Shown: positions 46,713 to 59,529, counted from the first letter of the stretch. The stretch: DNA of 64,000 nucleotides from Diospyros lotus (GCF_014633365.1 NC_068341.1:42364044-42428043), one strand, 5' to 3'. The notes: generated by a model from the sequence alone, not told the origin. Program-made: numbers and translations.

Positions 46713-46869
46713 AGAAAATTATCTACCATGTTTAGAAAAGAAATGTTCAAAGTATTAACTGTTTTGTAGCTGACACAACTAAAGATATTTAAAACCACAA
46801 GGAAAATGACAAAAATATTAAAGAATACCAAGAAACGAAGATTTTGACTTCTGCACCACCATGATGTTG

Positions 46870-47180
46870 TAAAGGGATTGCATGCTTATTCCTTGACAAG
46901 GGTCTCCTTTTAAATTCCTTTCTCAAGTCTCTCAGACGTATTTTAACCAGTTATGACCATAGCTCCAAAAATTATTCTTTGAAGACCACTCTGGAATAAC
47001 CAAATATGATAGTCGTTTATTCCTATACTTAAGGTAAAAGAAATAGGTCACACTGATTGTTGCTATTAATCTTTATATTGTTTTCCCTTTTTGGTGGATG
47101 ATGGTTTCTACTCTCACCATGCTACTGATCTTTGTTTCCTAAGCTTATTTAGCTAGTTATATAAAAAGAACTTAAATTGT
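46870..47180. repeat. diverged duplicate of 63440-63690
   Basis: It shares CATGCTTATTCCTTGA, CATAGCTCCA.AAAT.A.TCTTTGAA and TTTTGGTGGATGATGG, in the same order and orientation, with 63446-63665. The spacing between blocks is similar. Nature unknown. Confidence 0.6.
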
Positions 47181-47399
47181 TCTGTATATTATCTTTAGTT
47201 GTTTTCTTTATAGGAGTCATATCCTTTTACTTATTTAGTATTCACTCACTACTATATATTTAACTATCTAAGATACACATGGAATCCAACATATAGGAAA
47301 GTTGAAATGGCTATAATCTCTTACAGAAAGAAATTTCCTGGTTCTTCTAAAATCCATAAAAGAATGTTCTAAGCATCCGTAATGATTACAATATATTTT

Positions 47400-47693
47400 T
47401 GTTGTATTGTTAACCACCATCTCATTTAAAAGGTTAAGTTATTAAATAGAAAGTTAACTTTATCTTTTATATTATTAATTTATTCTGAACACACCCCCTG
47501 GCCAAGCTTCAATTCATAACTAGTTTAAACATGTGCAACAATTTATGTATTGGGCTAGATGTGAGGTTTGAACTAAAGACCTTTACTTGGTTTGACACCA
47601 TGCTGAATTGTTAACCATCATCTCATCTAAAACCTTAAGTTATTAGATAAAGGACTAACTTTATCTTTTATATTATTATTTTTACTCTCAACA
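47400..47693 (-). mobile_element. TRIM-like miniature LTR element, 294 bp
   Basis: Two direct repeats of 92-93 bp (47400-47491 and 47601-47693) begin TG.TG.ATTGTTAACCA and end CAACA/GAACA. On the minus strand TGGTGTCAAA (47600-47591) abuts the upstream repeat, a degenerate tRNA-Met primer site, and a purine-rich GGCCAGGGGG lies next to the other repeat. Flanks ATTTT/AGTTT match at 4 of 5. The interior is about 109 bp and non-coding. Homologous in the opposite orientation to 61044-61316. Confidence 0.7.
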
Positions 47694-48780
47694 AGTTTCT
47701 TGTGAGTTGTATCAAAGTAGGTTCTCATGCAGGGCATAAAGTACTGAATTCTTTACAGACATGCATACAAAGACATTGTCACCATGGAGGAAATGGCAAA
47801 ACAACATGTTATACTCTGTAAAGGTCATCGGCAAATCATATAAACTGCTCAAAAACTCAGGTAGCTTTCGCTCAGCTTGAAATCTCAAATAAACATTTTT
47901 ATAATCCATAAACCCGGTTGAACATTATATAATTCTTCTATAGCAGTTGATAATATTAATACATGCTCAGGAAAAAAATCGTTTAGTATCATTGTCTGCT
48001 TTAAAAAGTTTAGTCTTGCAACTTTACTTTAATGAACATCCTTTTGAGATAGTTATCTAATTTATTTTCAATTAATTTATCTTAAAAAATCTCCATGACT
48101 TAAGTTGATTACAATAATTATCTGTACTTCAAAACTTGTTTGAACATCAATAAAAGAAGACACCATGTGTTGTCACATCCTAGACTTGCTAAATCATGCA
48201 TTTAGCAAGAAATAAACAAATAGTTTATCATGTCAAGTTCTACACAACAAGAAATTCAAAAGGCTAAATGCTCTTACCATCTACGTCAGTGAGAAGGAAT
48301 TATGAAGTCTTACGGTTCAGGAAAATGTATGAATTGCAGCTTTTGAGACTTTGTACCCCTAGAAAGCCAACTTGATGCCACAAAGAGAAATTAAAATAAT
48401 TTCATATGAGCAGAATATCAATTTTCTAACTTAAGGTACTATGCAATTATAGTAAATGAATTGTTGTTTGGAAGTTCCACATATCACAAGTTTCAGTGTT
48501 CAGCAGCTATAACAATAGATATGTGTGATCACAAACATTTCCCTAGAAAAGATTCGATTCCTATGACAAAAAAATGAGATCTTGCCTATGTTCATGTGAA
48601 TCTTGAGAGGAACAGATTTTTTGGGAAGGAAAGAGATCTTCTGAATTGTTAAATCTTCGGAGTTTGCCTGTGCCCTTCTTTAGGGTGGAAGCAGAGGTAG
48701 TCAGATGGTAATGAACATAAAAGCTCACGTTCCTTATTGGCCATGTGACTGTTTAGGTGGTCCAATAATGAATACTATTT
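47694..48780. other. intergenic DNA, nothing recognised
   Basis: Mixed AT-rich sequence. The small frame at 47712-47909 has no supporting motif. Confidence 0.45.
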
Positions 48781-48799
48781 AATGAATGCCACATTTAAT

Positions 48800-49052
48800 G
48801 CTGGAAGGCAAGTTGCCTTTGTGGAGGTAGGGTTTGGGTGCGCCTTGTTGCCCCTCTGGGGATCCCGTCTGCATGTCGTAAAGGGGGGTCCATGGGGAGG
48901 GCAGCCTCTTCCCGAAGGTTCACTCTGAGTGTGTATAGACTGTGTCCGCATTTGGATTTACCTGGGAAGTGCATCAGGGGGGAAGGTCACTCGTCCCTAG
49001 GGATTAGTTGGGCGAAGCTCGGAAACCCTAGGATAATCAAAAAAATAAAAAT
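48800..49052 (+). mobile_element. SINE-like element, 253 bp
   Basis: A GC-rich island in AT-rich DNA. It ends in GGATAATCAAAAAAATAAAAAT and is flanked by imperfect 18-19 bp direct repeats (AATGAATGCCACATTTAAT at 48781 and AATGAATACCATGTTAAT at 49053). GGTTCACTCTG at 48918-48928 resembles a B box; an A box is uncertain. Size, A-rich tail and long direct repeats suit a SINE. The open frame across it is incidental. Confidence 0.55.
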
Positions 49053-49258
49053 AATGAATACCATGTTAATTTTCCAGCATAGTTTCAGTTGAAGGTAGGG
49101 AGTTAAGACTCAAGCCAGTGGAATGGGAGGGCTCTACTTAGTGGAGTTTGAAGTCAATAAATGCAGGAAAAAATCGAAATGAAATAGGAAGGATGATTAT
49201 TAAACCTGCAATTATGGTAGACATTGACAAGCTTTGGTACATATTTGTTCATATAAAT

Positions 49259-49574
49259 TGAAACAAGCTTTTGAATAACTGAAAGCTTGAATAAATTCTA
49301 TAGATGCCTGGGAATATATATATACAACCTAGCTCCTAATCTTTCTCCTATAATTTAGGAGAAGATCCAAGCTATCTACTCCCTAGAAACTAGGAGAATT
49401 ATCTCCTAAAACTTATGAAATAAATTCAAACTTATACAACAAAATCTACAACTTAAAATACAATTTTTAAAACTCAAGAATTATCTATCTTGAACTACAA
49501 TAGCTTCTTGATAATCTTCACCCATTATCCGATTCTTCTTTTAAACTTTAAATCTTCATTCGACTTTTTTAACA
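49259..49574 (-). repeat. 3' LTR of the third copia
   Basis: 316 bp, TGAAACAAGC...TTTTTTAACA as written. It shares almost all of its length with 53992-54296, which lacks about 10 bp near the CTATAATTTAGGAGAAGATCC stretch. Confidence 0.9.
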
Positions 49575-49580
49575 CTCCCC

Positions 49581-50957
49581 TTAAGCTGGAGAATAAATAC
49601 AAGTCATTCCTAGCTTGCCAATTAGTAACTCAAACCCTGATCTTGCAACAACTTTTGTGAAGACATTAGTTACTTGATCAGTGGTAGGAATGTAGGATAA
49701 GCTGATTCTTCCTTCTTCAATTTTCCTCTTTATAAAACTTCTATGAATTCTTACATGTTTCATCTAGTCATGTTGAACTGGATTCTTCACACTGTTGATA
49801 GCAGATTTGCTATCACTATATACCTTTGTTGGTTGAGATAAAGGTATTCCTAAGTCTTCCATCATCCTTTCCAACCAAATTATTTCACATATCCCTTGAG
49901 CAATGGCACGGAATTTGGCCTCAGCACTGCTGCGAGCCACCACAGATTGCTTTTTGCTCCTCCAAGTAACCACATTACCCCACAACTTGGTGCAATAACC
50001 TGAGGTTGACCTGCTGTCTTCGCGAGAACCAGCCCAATCAGCATCCACAAAACATTCAATTCCTCTTTCATCAGTTTTCTAGAACATCAACCCCTTCCCA
50101 GGTGTCCTCTTGAGGTATCTTAGAACACGAAACACTGCATTCATGTGTTTTTGAGTAGGGGAATGCATGTATTGACTCACTCTATTTACTGCATAGGCTA
50201 TATTTGGTCTTGTAAGTGATAAATAAATAAATCTACCAACCAACCTTTGGTACCTTTTTTTTCTACATGAGTGTTCTCTTTTTCTTCAACATTCTAGCCT
50301 TTTTCTATGGGAATACCAGCTAGTCTGCCTGCTAACATTCCAGTCTCCTTTAGCAAGTCGAGTGTGTACTTCCTTTGAGAGATGAAAAACCCGTCTTTAC
50401 TCCTAGCCACTTCCATTCCTAGGAAACATCTCATGACTCCTAGGTCCTTTACTTCAAATTCAGTCTTCAGTTGCCTCTTCAAGTTTTCAATTTCCTGTAA
50501 GTCATCTCCTGTCACAAAAATATCATCAACATAAACAATTAGTATGGCCTTTTTTCCTTTTTTTGTGGATTTTATAAACAGGGTATTGTCAGCTCGTCCT
50601 TGCTTATATCCCAAGCGATTAAGAGTCATCCTAAATTTCTTGAACCAAGCCCTTGGGATTACTTTAATCCATATAGGGATTTCTTCAATTTGCACACATT
50701 TCCACTGCCAATTTCCTGTTCAAATCCTGGGGGAATTCTCATATATATCTCCTCATCCAACTCACCATTCAAAAAAGCATTTTTAATATCAAATTGGAGT
50801 AGAGGCCAATCAAGATTAATAGTAAGGGAAAGTAATACGCAAATTGAGTTGAGTTTGGCGACAGGAGCAAAAGTCTCCTTGTAGTCAATCCCATATGTTT
50901 GTGTAAACCCTTGTGCAACCAATCTTGCCTAGTATCTCTCAACACTTCCATCAGCAT
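49581..50957 (-). pseudogene. RT and RNase H of the third copia
   Basis: Minus-strand frames give VAQGFTQTYGIDYKETFAPV, DIKNAFLNGELDEEIYM, KLKKSLYGLK (then a stop), LIVYVDDIFVTGDD, DLGVMRCFLGMEVARSKDG, and RNase H pieces DADWAGSREDSRSTSGYC, SKKQSVVARSSAEAKFRAI and SDSKSAI. They end in DQVTNVFTKVV near 49640. YVDD and the first RNase H aspartate are present. Stops at about 50660 and 50293, among others, prevent a full product. Confidence 0.88.
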
Positions 50958-51429
50958 TATGCTTCACTGTGAAAACCCACCTACAACCACCTACCCTTTT
51001 GTTTGAAGGTAGTTTAATGATCTCTCAAGTATTATTTTTCACCAAGGCACTCATCTCCTCCATAACTGCAGCTTTCCACTTAGGGTCGTTCATAGCCTCT
51101 TGAATATTCCTTGGAACTGCAATGCTGTCAATACTTGCAACAAATTCTTTGTACGTAGGGGATAATTCAGCATAAGTCAAGTAGTTAGACATAGGATACT
51201 TGACACATGATCTTACCCCTTTCCTTAGAGGAATCGGCACAGCCCAATCCAAATTATCACTACTGGTAGGCTCACTTTCAATGTTGTTTTTTGATAGACC
51301 AACATCGGAAAGTGATGATTGGTTTTGCTGAGCCTTAGGATGGCCCTTAGGGCTTATAGAATACACCTACAGAGGATTTCTAGCTGCTGAATATGGAATA
51401 GGGACATGAGTTTCAGCTGCAACGTTTGG

Positions 51430-53040
51430 CTATGAAGAATTAGGAGAAATTGGCTGTAAAGCGTCTGGCTGTGAAGAATTAGGAGAAATGGGTTGTGAAG
51501 TTGGATGATTTGCCATTATTCTGTCAGAATTAGTAGGTGGTGTGGCAAGAGATGCTCCCCCTTGAGAGCATAAGGGCATAGGGGAATCAAGAGGAGGAAA
51601 GAAAGAAGGAGAAGACTCTGGGAAAGGTGGAACCTCAGGAACTGAAACTGGAGAGGGATAAAACGGGTGATCTTCATAGAATGTAACATCAGTGGAGACC
51701 AAGACTTGTCGTTTGAGAGGATTATAGCATTTGTATCTTTTTTGGGTGGAAGAGTACCCAATAAAGATACATGGGAAGGCCTTGGGATCCAATTTGGTAC
51801 GGTTGAGATTATTGTTGTGCACATACACAATGCAACCAAAAATTTTTGAAGGAAGAGAGTGCAAGAGGCTAGTAGTTGGGTAGATAGAACAAAGGACATC
51901 AAGAGGAGTCTGAAACTTTAGGGTTTTTGAGGGGAGTCTATTGATCAAATATGCAGCTGTAAGGACTGCTTCCCCCCAATAGAAATGTGGGACATGGGTG
52001 GTGAACAGCATAGCTCGAGCCACTTCTAGGTGATGGCAGTTTTTCCTTTCTGCCACATCGCTTTGTTGTGGTGTGTATGGACAAGAACTTTGATGTAGGA
52101 TGCCATGTTCAGATAGATAATTGGTAAGGTCATTGGAGAAATATTCCCGACCATTGTTAGTACGAAGAATTTGGATGGAAGTTTGAAACATATTCAAGAC
52201 GAGTTTGTGAAATTTCTTGAAAATGTTACAAGCTTCAGATTTTTCCCTCATAGGGTACACCAAACAAGCCCTAGAATGATCATCAACAAAGGTTATAAAC
52301 CATTTAGAACCAGAAATATTAGGGGTTTTAGATGGTCCCCAAATATCACTATGAATTAAGTGGAATGGGTTGGATGGCTTATAGGGTTGAATTGAATAAG
52401 GAGAACGAGTTTGTTTGGCAATGGTACACTGCTCACATGAGTAAGTTTGATTTTTATTGATGAAAAAATGTGGATACAAGAACTTGAGATAAGAAAAACT
52501 TGGGTGACCTAAACAATTGTGCCACAATAAAACCTTGGCATCAGTTGTGGCTGTCAAACCAGCCTTATTTGTGGAAGAAATAACCCTATCCTCTGTCATG
52601 TAGTAAAGCCCATCCCTAGCTTTAGCACTGCCAATCATCCTCCCTGATGCTTGGTCCTGAAATAAGCAATATGATGGAAAGAATGTCACACAACAATTCA
52701 TATCTTGGGTAATCTTATGGACTGATAGTAAATTGCATCTTAAACAAGGTACATGTAGGATTGATTTAAGTTTTAAACCAGAAATATAAATTGTTCCATG
52801 TCCTTTAGCTGGAGAAGTAGTACCATCAGCCATTGAAAAATCTATAGGATTGCAGCAGGGAGTGTATTTTGTCATGGGAAGGGCTGAGCATGCCATATGG
52901 TTAGATGCACCCGTATCCACCATCCAAATATTCTTAGAGAATTTGCTGGAATTTAGAGAGTAGTGGAGATTACCTTGCACAAAAGTAGCTATTGTAGGAG
53001 GACTTGGGGAGGATGTACCTGGGTTTAGCAGCTTATGCAA
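51430..53040 (-). pseudogene. protease and integrase of the third copia (536-codon open stretch)
   Basis: A long uninterrupted minus-strand frame. Protease motif WMVDTGASNHMA near the start; integrase HHCC zinc domain (WHNCLGH...CEQCTIAKQ); catalytic core with the first aspartate in HSDIWGP and the glutamate in SDVAERKN. The second catalytic position reads RTNNGREYF where the family has a D in R.DNG, so the D,D-35-E triad is broken. The C-terminal GKLF-like region (SKIFGCIVYVH) and IGYSSTQKRYKCYNPLKRQV follow. Confidence 0.9.
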
Positions 53041-53919
53041 GGTTTGAATCTGCTCCTCTGATAGGTTAAGGTTGGTATTATTTCTTACTTCCTTAGGTGC
53101 ATCAGCTATGTAGGCAGCCCTTCCAATCTCCTTCTTTCCTTTAGGCTTTCAGTTAGCCGGTTTTCCATGAATTTTCCAACACGTTTCTTTGGTATGATAT
53201 GGCCTTTTACAGCGGTCACATCACTGCTTCTCTCGTCTTATGTTCCTTGGTTGACTCTCTTCTTGTTTAAAACTTGCTAAAGCAGAATTCTGGTGAGTTA
53301 AAGGGGATTCACCTTGCTAATTTAGCATTACCTCTTCAGTTTTGTACCCAAGATTTTGCCTCTAACTTCATCCGAATCATGGTTAAGACCATGTAGGAAA
53401 TCAAACACACGATCCTTCTCAATCATCTTACTATACTTTGTACTATCCGCCAGGCATTCCCAATTAATGGTGTAGTATAGATCCATCTCATGCCAAAGTT
53501 CAACCAAGAAATTGAAGTAATCAGTAACATTTAGGTTACCTTGTCGTGTGGTCCCATATTTCCTTTGCGGTTTTGTAGAATAGGTAAATCCTACCTATTC
53601 TAGGTTCCATCGAATTGATCAGCTAGGCCATTATGGTGGAGTTCTCTACTTCCTAGGTCCAATAATTGGCTGTTGTTCTTGGTGGAGGAGGTATAGAGCC
53701 GGTTAAGTAACCAGCTTTGCCTTTTCCTTTGATCACCAACATTACCGACTGATACCATTCCCAAAAGTTACTCCCATTCAACTTATGGTGAGTAATCTGT
53801 ATGGGAAGGTGATTAATTGGGTTGCTAGAAAGATTTGGTGCAGAATTGGGAGGAGGATTGCTTGGAGAGCTTGTGGCTGAAGCCTCGGTTAGGGTAGGAT
53901 TAAGTTGGGTATCAGCCAT
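53041..53919 (-). pseudogene. gag of the third copia, broken
   Basis: It starts at 53919 (MADTQLNPTLTEASATS), with ITHHKLNGSNFWEWYQSVML typical of copia gag. Downstream frames give RIGRIYLFYKTAKEIWD, RQGNLNVTDYFNFLVELWHE and RVFDFLHGLNHDSDEVRGKI. The zinc-knuckle region near 53220 is degraded. Several stops and shifts. Confidence 0.82.
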
Positions 53920-53991
53920 TGGTGAAGTAGGGCAGGAACGGAAGAACCGAATAGAGACTGCTTTAGGATTGAAGAGCAGGCTCTAATACCA

Positions 53992-54296
53992 TGAAACAAG
54001 CTTTTGAATAACTGAAAGCTTGAATAAATTCTATAGATGCGTGGGAATATATATACACAACCTAGCTCCTAATCTTTCTCCTATAAGATATAAGCTATCT
54101 ACTCCCTAGAAACTAGCAGAATTATCTCCTAAAACTTAGGAAATAAATTCAAACTTATACAACAAAATCTACAACTTAAAATACAATCTTTAAACTCAAG
54201 AATTATCTATCTTGAACTGCAACAGCTTCTTGATAATCTTCACCCATTATCCGGTTCTTCTTTTCAACTTTAAATCTTCCTTCGAGTTTTCCAACA
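53992..54296 (-). repeat. 5' LTR of the third copia
   Basis: 305 bp, TGAAACAAGC...GTTTTCCAACA as written, bordered on one side by the primer site and on the other by a (TA)n run. Confidence 0.9.
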
Positions 54297-54342
54297 TATA
54301 TATATATATATATATTTGTTTTTTTTTTTTGGGGGGGGGGGA
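54297..54342. repeat. (TA)n and T/G homopolymer tracts
   Basis: A TA microsatellite followed by T and G runs, just outside the third copia. The TA run probably altered the target duplication. Confidence 0.85.
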
Positions 54343-55302
54343 GGGCACGATGCTTTGAGGGAAGTATAGAAAGAGGATAAAATAATTCATGCCAATTCCT
54401 ATTCAACATTCACTTCCCAATATTTCAGTACATTACTCCATTGCACTGCCAAATGGCTAGAGCAGTGGGAATTTATAGGATTCAACATGAGTAACTTATA
54501 CATGTATGAAGACACTAAGCACATTTGTTACCTTTAACCTAAATGTACAAACTGTATACATGCCTACCCTTTAAGTCTATGCATGAATCTTTTCAAACAT
54601 GTATCAGTTATATCTAGAATATCTAAAAGCAAGTTTCTAACACCAACTTGATTTTGCATTCAAAATCCTTTGTGATTTATCATTGAGGGGACAAACAAAA
54701 TAAAGTAGATTTCTTTGCAGATATGGTGACACATAAATTGAATCATTTTCTTGACATATTATTACATATAATGTATTTTCCCTGATCCAGTCTACCTAGG
54801 CATGTAACAGAAATGACATTGCATTTCTTACTAGCTTATAATAGAAGAAACATATACCATCACATGAATAAAATGAAGTAATGGCATTTTCCTTAACATT
54901 AGTAGTAGAAGCTTTAAGACCCAACTCCTCTCTTTGCAGTAAATATCTGCATGTATACAAAAGAATTGGGAATATTATTTCCAGAGAAGAGTTCTTCTTT
55001 TTCATATGGAAAAATGTGGAACTGCTGTAAAAAAGGTACTCCGAAATAATGGATAGATAATCTTGGGGTGCTCCTGGCATTGTGGTCATTGCAGGTTGGA
55101 GATTTACCACAATTTAGTTGGTTATGGGTGAATTTCCACCAAGTATTGAAGAGGAATTGACAACACAATGAAAACATAAACTTTAAAGTTAAGGCCAAAG
55201 GGTTGATGGTGAGCCATGGTGGCAAAGGTAAGATTGTTGTTTTTTGATTGAAATGACACAAGTTAGAGTTGGAAATAGCATCTTCACAAAAAAAGGGAAA
55301 GT
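54343..55302. other. intergenic DNA, nothing recognised
   Basis: AT-rich. The minus-strand frames at 54796-55306 have no recognised domain. Confidence 0.4.
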
Positions 55303-55307
55303 CCATG

Positions 55308-57842
55308 TGTAAGAACCCGTATTTTCATGAGATTACCACGTAATTTAAGTAAGTTTAGAATACCGAAAAATTGGCTTGATAGCAGTTATAAATACCGAAT
55401 CGTCTGCAGGGAGTGTCCTGGAGCCGAAATATCTAAGGAAAATGATACAGGTTTGACGAGAATTTTGAGGCATGATTTATGGTATCGGAAGAAATTGGAT
55501 CAGGAACGATTTTCGATACAGCTAAAATGCAGTTGCGATTCAGGCTGAAAAACTGAAATGTTATAGGGGACTTTCGGGAAGTCAACGAAAGCTTGAGGGG
55601 GCTTCGGTTTTTCATAAGGAACAACCCTTCAGTGGTTTCAGGAAGAAACGAAAGGGTTTAAGGCCAAAACGAAGATTCGGGCCTAATTGCAATTTTCTGA
55701 AATTGCTGAAGGGAGGTCGAAACGATGTTTTTCCGGAATCTTCAGGAATGAGATGGATGTTTGAGGACTTGAGGGTCTTAAATGCAATTATAAAAAGTTG
55801 AGAGGCTTCGTGAAAATGGGCCAAAGTGAGAAAGCCAAAGTTTGAGGGGCCAAAGTGCAATTTCAAGAAACCTCCAAAGCAACCATAGCCGACCAGCCCA
55901 TTCCATCGCCAAAATTGGCCACTGGGAACCCACGAGGGCTGGTCAGGGACATCTTTGGGTCAAGTCTTAGTCGACAACAGCCACGAGGGTGGCCGAAAAA
56001 TCGAGATTTTCGATCGGAAGTTCGGTCGTTTTTGTTAAGATCTGCAAGTGGGATTTTTGGTCGGGTAAGGTCGATCTAAGGTAGGTAAACGCTTTGAGGG
56101 ACTTGGGTTGTTCGAGCAAGGGCATTTGGAGCATCAAAAATGCCTATAAATAGGGGTTCTTGATAGCCGATTCTGGAAGAGATTTTTGCTTTAAATTGGT
56201 CATGTTTTCGAACAAATTGAGAGAGGAAACCATAGGGCTTTTGTTGCCCATGGCCTGAGGATTATTTCTGTGCATTTTCATGCATTTTGATGAAGGTTAG
56301 AGGGCTATTCGAGGCTTTGTTGGAGTTGGGAGGTGGACGGCCAAGTCGAAGCTTTGGCCAGTCCGTTGAGGGGTCTTCGGTGTTCCTTTCATTTCGAAAA
56401 TGGTACCTTGAGGATCGATTGGACGAGGCGAGCAAGGGGGTGGGGTCAGCCAGCATTGTCGGCTAGTTGTTGCCGGAGAAGACGACTGGCGAGTGGCCGG
56501 CACGCGCTGGTCTTCACACGCGCCCACTTGTCCTAGCGTGTATGGGTGTGTGCAGGCACATGGAGTGGCTTGAAAATTTGGGAAAACTCTTGGAAAAATC
56601 GAGAAAAATGTTTTATGGGGTTTTGTGCAATTAGATTTTGATTTGGCCTTCCTGATGTCTCAGTTTCCGTAATGAACAACCTTGTTTTGCATGCAAACGA
56701 GCATTTGAGGTAAGTTCAGTAATTTTCCTTTGATGTTCTTAGACTTTAATGAATTTTTGTGGAAAAAGATTGGAGAAAATAGTCTCGAAGGTATTTATTT
56801 GGATTTTTAGAAGGGAAAATGGAAGAAAATGCATAAAAAATGAGGAAATTAATGTTCTGAGATATTTAGTGATTAAATATGATTTATAGGATTGTTGTGC
56901 TCAAGATAAAGTGATTGGGGCAACTTTTGAGGGTTGACACGAAAATTGATGTCGGACACGCAAATCGAGGTGATGCGCATTTTTTGAGATTTTTCGAACT
57001 TTGTGCTAAAAGTAAGTGGTACTTTCCAATTGAATTTAGTTTTATGAAAATGCTTGATTTGTAAGTGGTTTGATTCCAAAATCCGATTTTATGTAAATGA
57101 TCTTATCATGTTGTCATGTCTTGATGTGAGTATGTCATGCAGATTGCATTTACATGTTTTGAATTATGAAATATGCATATGAGCATGATGAGATTCACGG
57201 TCATACGTTGCATGGGTTTGGGATTAGGTATTGGCGTCGTTGCTTTGCCAATGGTGCACCCATACACCCCGGTTTGGCAGGGAGACTGAAAAAATGGCAG
57301 GTAATCTTAAGGTGCAGTCGACCCAAACATGAGAGTTATGATATTATGTGCATTGCATACATACATGAACATTAAATGTTTTGTTCCCTTACTTAGATGA
57401 TTCATCATCTAACTTGGGTTTTGCTCCTGGAATATTCAAACGTTCCAGATGGAGATTGTAATAGAAACGAGGATGAATGAGACATGAAATGACACTTAGC
57501 AAAGTGCATGATGAATTGTATGATGAGTTGAATGTATATTATGTAGCCCATGTATTTAAGTTCTGCTACTTTGAATTTTGAACGTTTTGAGAAATGATGA
57601 TGTATAACCTTAATTATGGTTAATGAGGATATAAGAATTGATTTATGATTAATGACAAGATGTTAGGTTCGATTCTAGCTTCCGCATTTGATGTTTATGA
57701 TAATTCTCTTTCGAGATAAATGTATGAAAATTTTGGGGTGGATAAGAGCAATGATATGATTTAGTTGTAGTTTTAAATAAGAAAAAATTATTATCCCAGA
57801 ATTGTCCTAAGTTTTAAAGCGCTCGAAAAACGGGGCGTTACA
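55308..57842 (+). mobile_element. solo LTR (2535 bp), same family as 16022-18468
   Basis: It starts TGTAAGAACCCG and ends CGGGGCGTTACA; flanks CCATG (55303-55307) and CCATA (57843-57847) match at 4 of 5. TATAAATAGGGG at 56145-56156 sets the plus orientation. Blocks such as TATAGGGGACTTTCGGGAAG, CTTGAGGGGGCTTCGG and AACGTTCCAGATGG have reverse-complement counterparts in 16022-18468. No coding sequence and no second LTR; the GC-rich open frames at 55850-56530 are incidental. Gypsy assignment is inferred from length and ends. Confidence 0.8.
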
Positions 57843-57847
57843 CCATA

Positions 57848-58349
57848 TATAAATATGACCCTCCCCTGACGCTTCTTGTGCAGTAAGGATCACTGATAGA
57901 GCCAAATGGTTAAAATTATTATTTAACAAAGTTCTAATTTCAGCAAAATTCAATAATATCTCAAGAGGTTTTATTTTATAGGTTTCCTTTAATAGAATAT
58001 TTTATTTTTATATAAGATTACATTATATATGATACATTAACTTATTTTGGAAAAAAAATATTTGATTACATTGACTATTTAATTCTACATAAATTACACT
58101 TTATTAATTGCTTTCATTGCCCTATTTTTAAAAAAGGTATCCTTAATGCATGAGCCCTTATTGTTCTATAACAAATTTTACATATTTCCTTACGTAGTCA
58201 TTTAAGTAAATAGTAGAGTAACCACAAAATAATCATTTTATCATTGTATAAATCCTTTATTAACTACATTTTTGTAGTGGTCTTCATTAATTAGTTCAGT
58301 CAAGTTGCACAAATTGTCTAACATAGTAAATTTTAGGGTGGGTTGCAAA
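57848..58349. other. AT-rich intergenic DNA, nothing recognised
   Basis: No gene or element end seen. Confidence 0.45.
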
Positions 58350-59130
58350 AGAAATGAGCCATTCACAAGAAGCTTGAAGCTTCGCTCAATTTGGGCTCGT
58401 TTAAGCTGCTTTATTTAAGCTTGTTAAATAACCAAGGTAGAGCTTGGTTTTTAAGCTCGATTAGTAAATGAGCGAGCTTGATCTTGAGGGTGCTTGGCTT
58501 GTGAATAAGCTCATTTAAGTTCTTGATTATAGGCTCGTTTATAGGTTCATTTGTGGTTTGTTTATAAGATAGTTTAGGGCACATTTTGAAATAATGTGTG
58601 TTTTTCACATCATCATGATTATTAACTACACCTTATCCTAACCAAGTTAGGGTCAATGGCACATCATTCATAATATTAATTGACTTCTAAAAGTCAAATT
58701 GGCAACACAAATCCACGCAAAAGAACAACATTGACAAAATTTTGCATTGAATGTGCTCCCTAACGTAACCCTCTAGTGAGGGAATGATGAAAAAGTAGCA
58801 ACACCATCTTCATATGCTTGTGGATGAATATAACTTATATGAGTGAGGATTTTTTTGTTATATTATTCATGTTATTCAAAATTTAAAATATATTGAAACA
58901 CACTATTTTATAATTTATGAAAGTATTTGTTTGAAGAGCATTTAAAACTTGTTTAATATGTATGAGTTAAGATTGAACTGGAAAAAAAAAAAAATAAACA
59001 AATGAGCTTGAGCCTCAGTTTTGAGCTCAACTTGAGCTTGAGCCCAAGATCAAGCTAGACAACATTCCAAACAAACAAGCCTAAGCCTTATAGTATCCAA
59101 ATTTAGGCCCAAACTAAAGCAAGCTATGTT
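58350..59130. repeat. AAGCTT/GAGCTTGAGC-rich repeat
   Basis: Both ends are dense in GCTTGAGC/GCTCAAGC variants around an AT-rich core, as at 28200-28765. Probably a decayed non-autonomous DNA element. Confidence 0.4.
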
Positions 59131-59413
59131 TCCTATAATTCTCGTGCTTTTATTAGCAATTTAGCATATAAAGGAAAAAAAAATTGTTTAGCACAAATGG
59201 AAATTAAGACAAATGGGGAAGGTATTGGTAAGAAAAATAAAATATCTTTTTTCCTTCTCTCATTTAGAATAAAATAAATGAAAAGGATATATTTAGATAT
59301 ATACATTAATTGGAGGGAAAATATTCTTTGAATCTTGAATTAGCAAGAAAATGAATTTGAAAATGTTTCCCTTGTATATTTGAACAACAAAGGGAAATAA
59401 TAAAATTATTATT

Positions 59414-59433
59414 CCCCCCCCCCCCCCCCCCCC
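59414..59433. repeat. C20 homopolymer
   Basis: A run of 20 C about 100 bp before the proposed PLATZ start codon. Sequence length here may be unreliable. Confidence 0.9.
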
Positions 59434-59529
59434 AATTACTTCTCACCCTTCGTCGCTCTCTTCCCTTCTCATTATCATTCTCCGACCTAGTTTCCAAGAA
59501 GGAGTGCACACCGCCTTATCTTCGTCAAA

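Larger units (their letters stand above)
49259..54296 (-). mobile_element. nearly full-length Ty1-copia retrotransposon, inactivated
   Basis: LTRs at 49259-49574 (3') and 53992-54296 (5'); flanks TAAAT and TATAT match at 4 of 5, the latter merging with a TA microsatellite. The primer site reads CTCTAATACCAT on the plus strand (53980-53991), directly next to the 5' LTR; the polypurine tract lies at 49575-49591. In order on the minus strand come gag, protease, integrase, RT and RNase H. All domains are represented, but stops and shifts break the single polyprotein, and one integrase catalytic residue is changed. The LTRs are similar yet differ by indels. Confidence 0.92.

Noticed and set aside
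48838..49092. 84-codon frame
   Set aside because: It runs across a SINE-like repeat and its tail.
54796..55306. Two overlapping minus-strand frames of 104 and 130 codons, considered as channel or membrane-protein exons
   Set aside because: No conserved motif or matching splice sites; two phases are open at once, as expected by chance.
55855..56536. GC-rich frames on both strands
   Set aside because: Inside the second solo LTR; not conserved with the other copy in an evident way.
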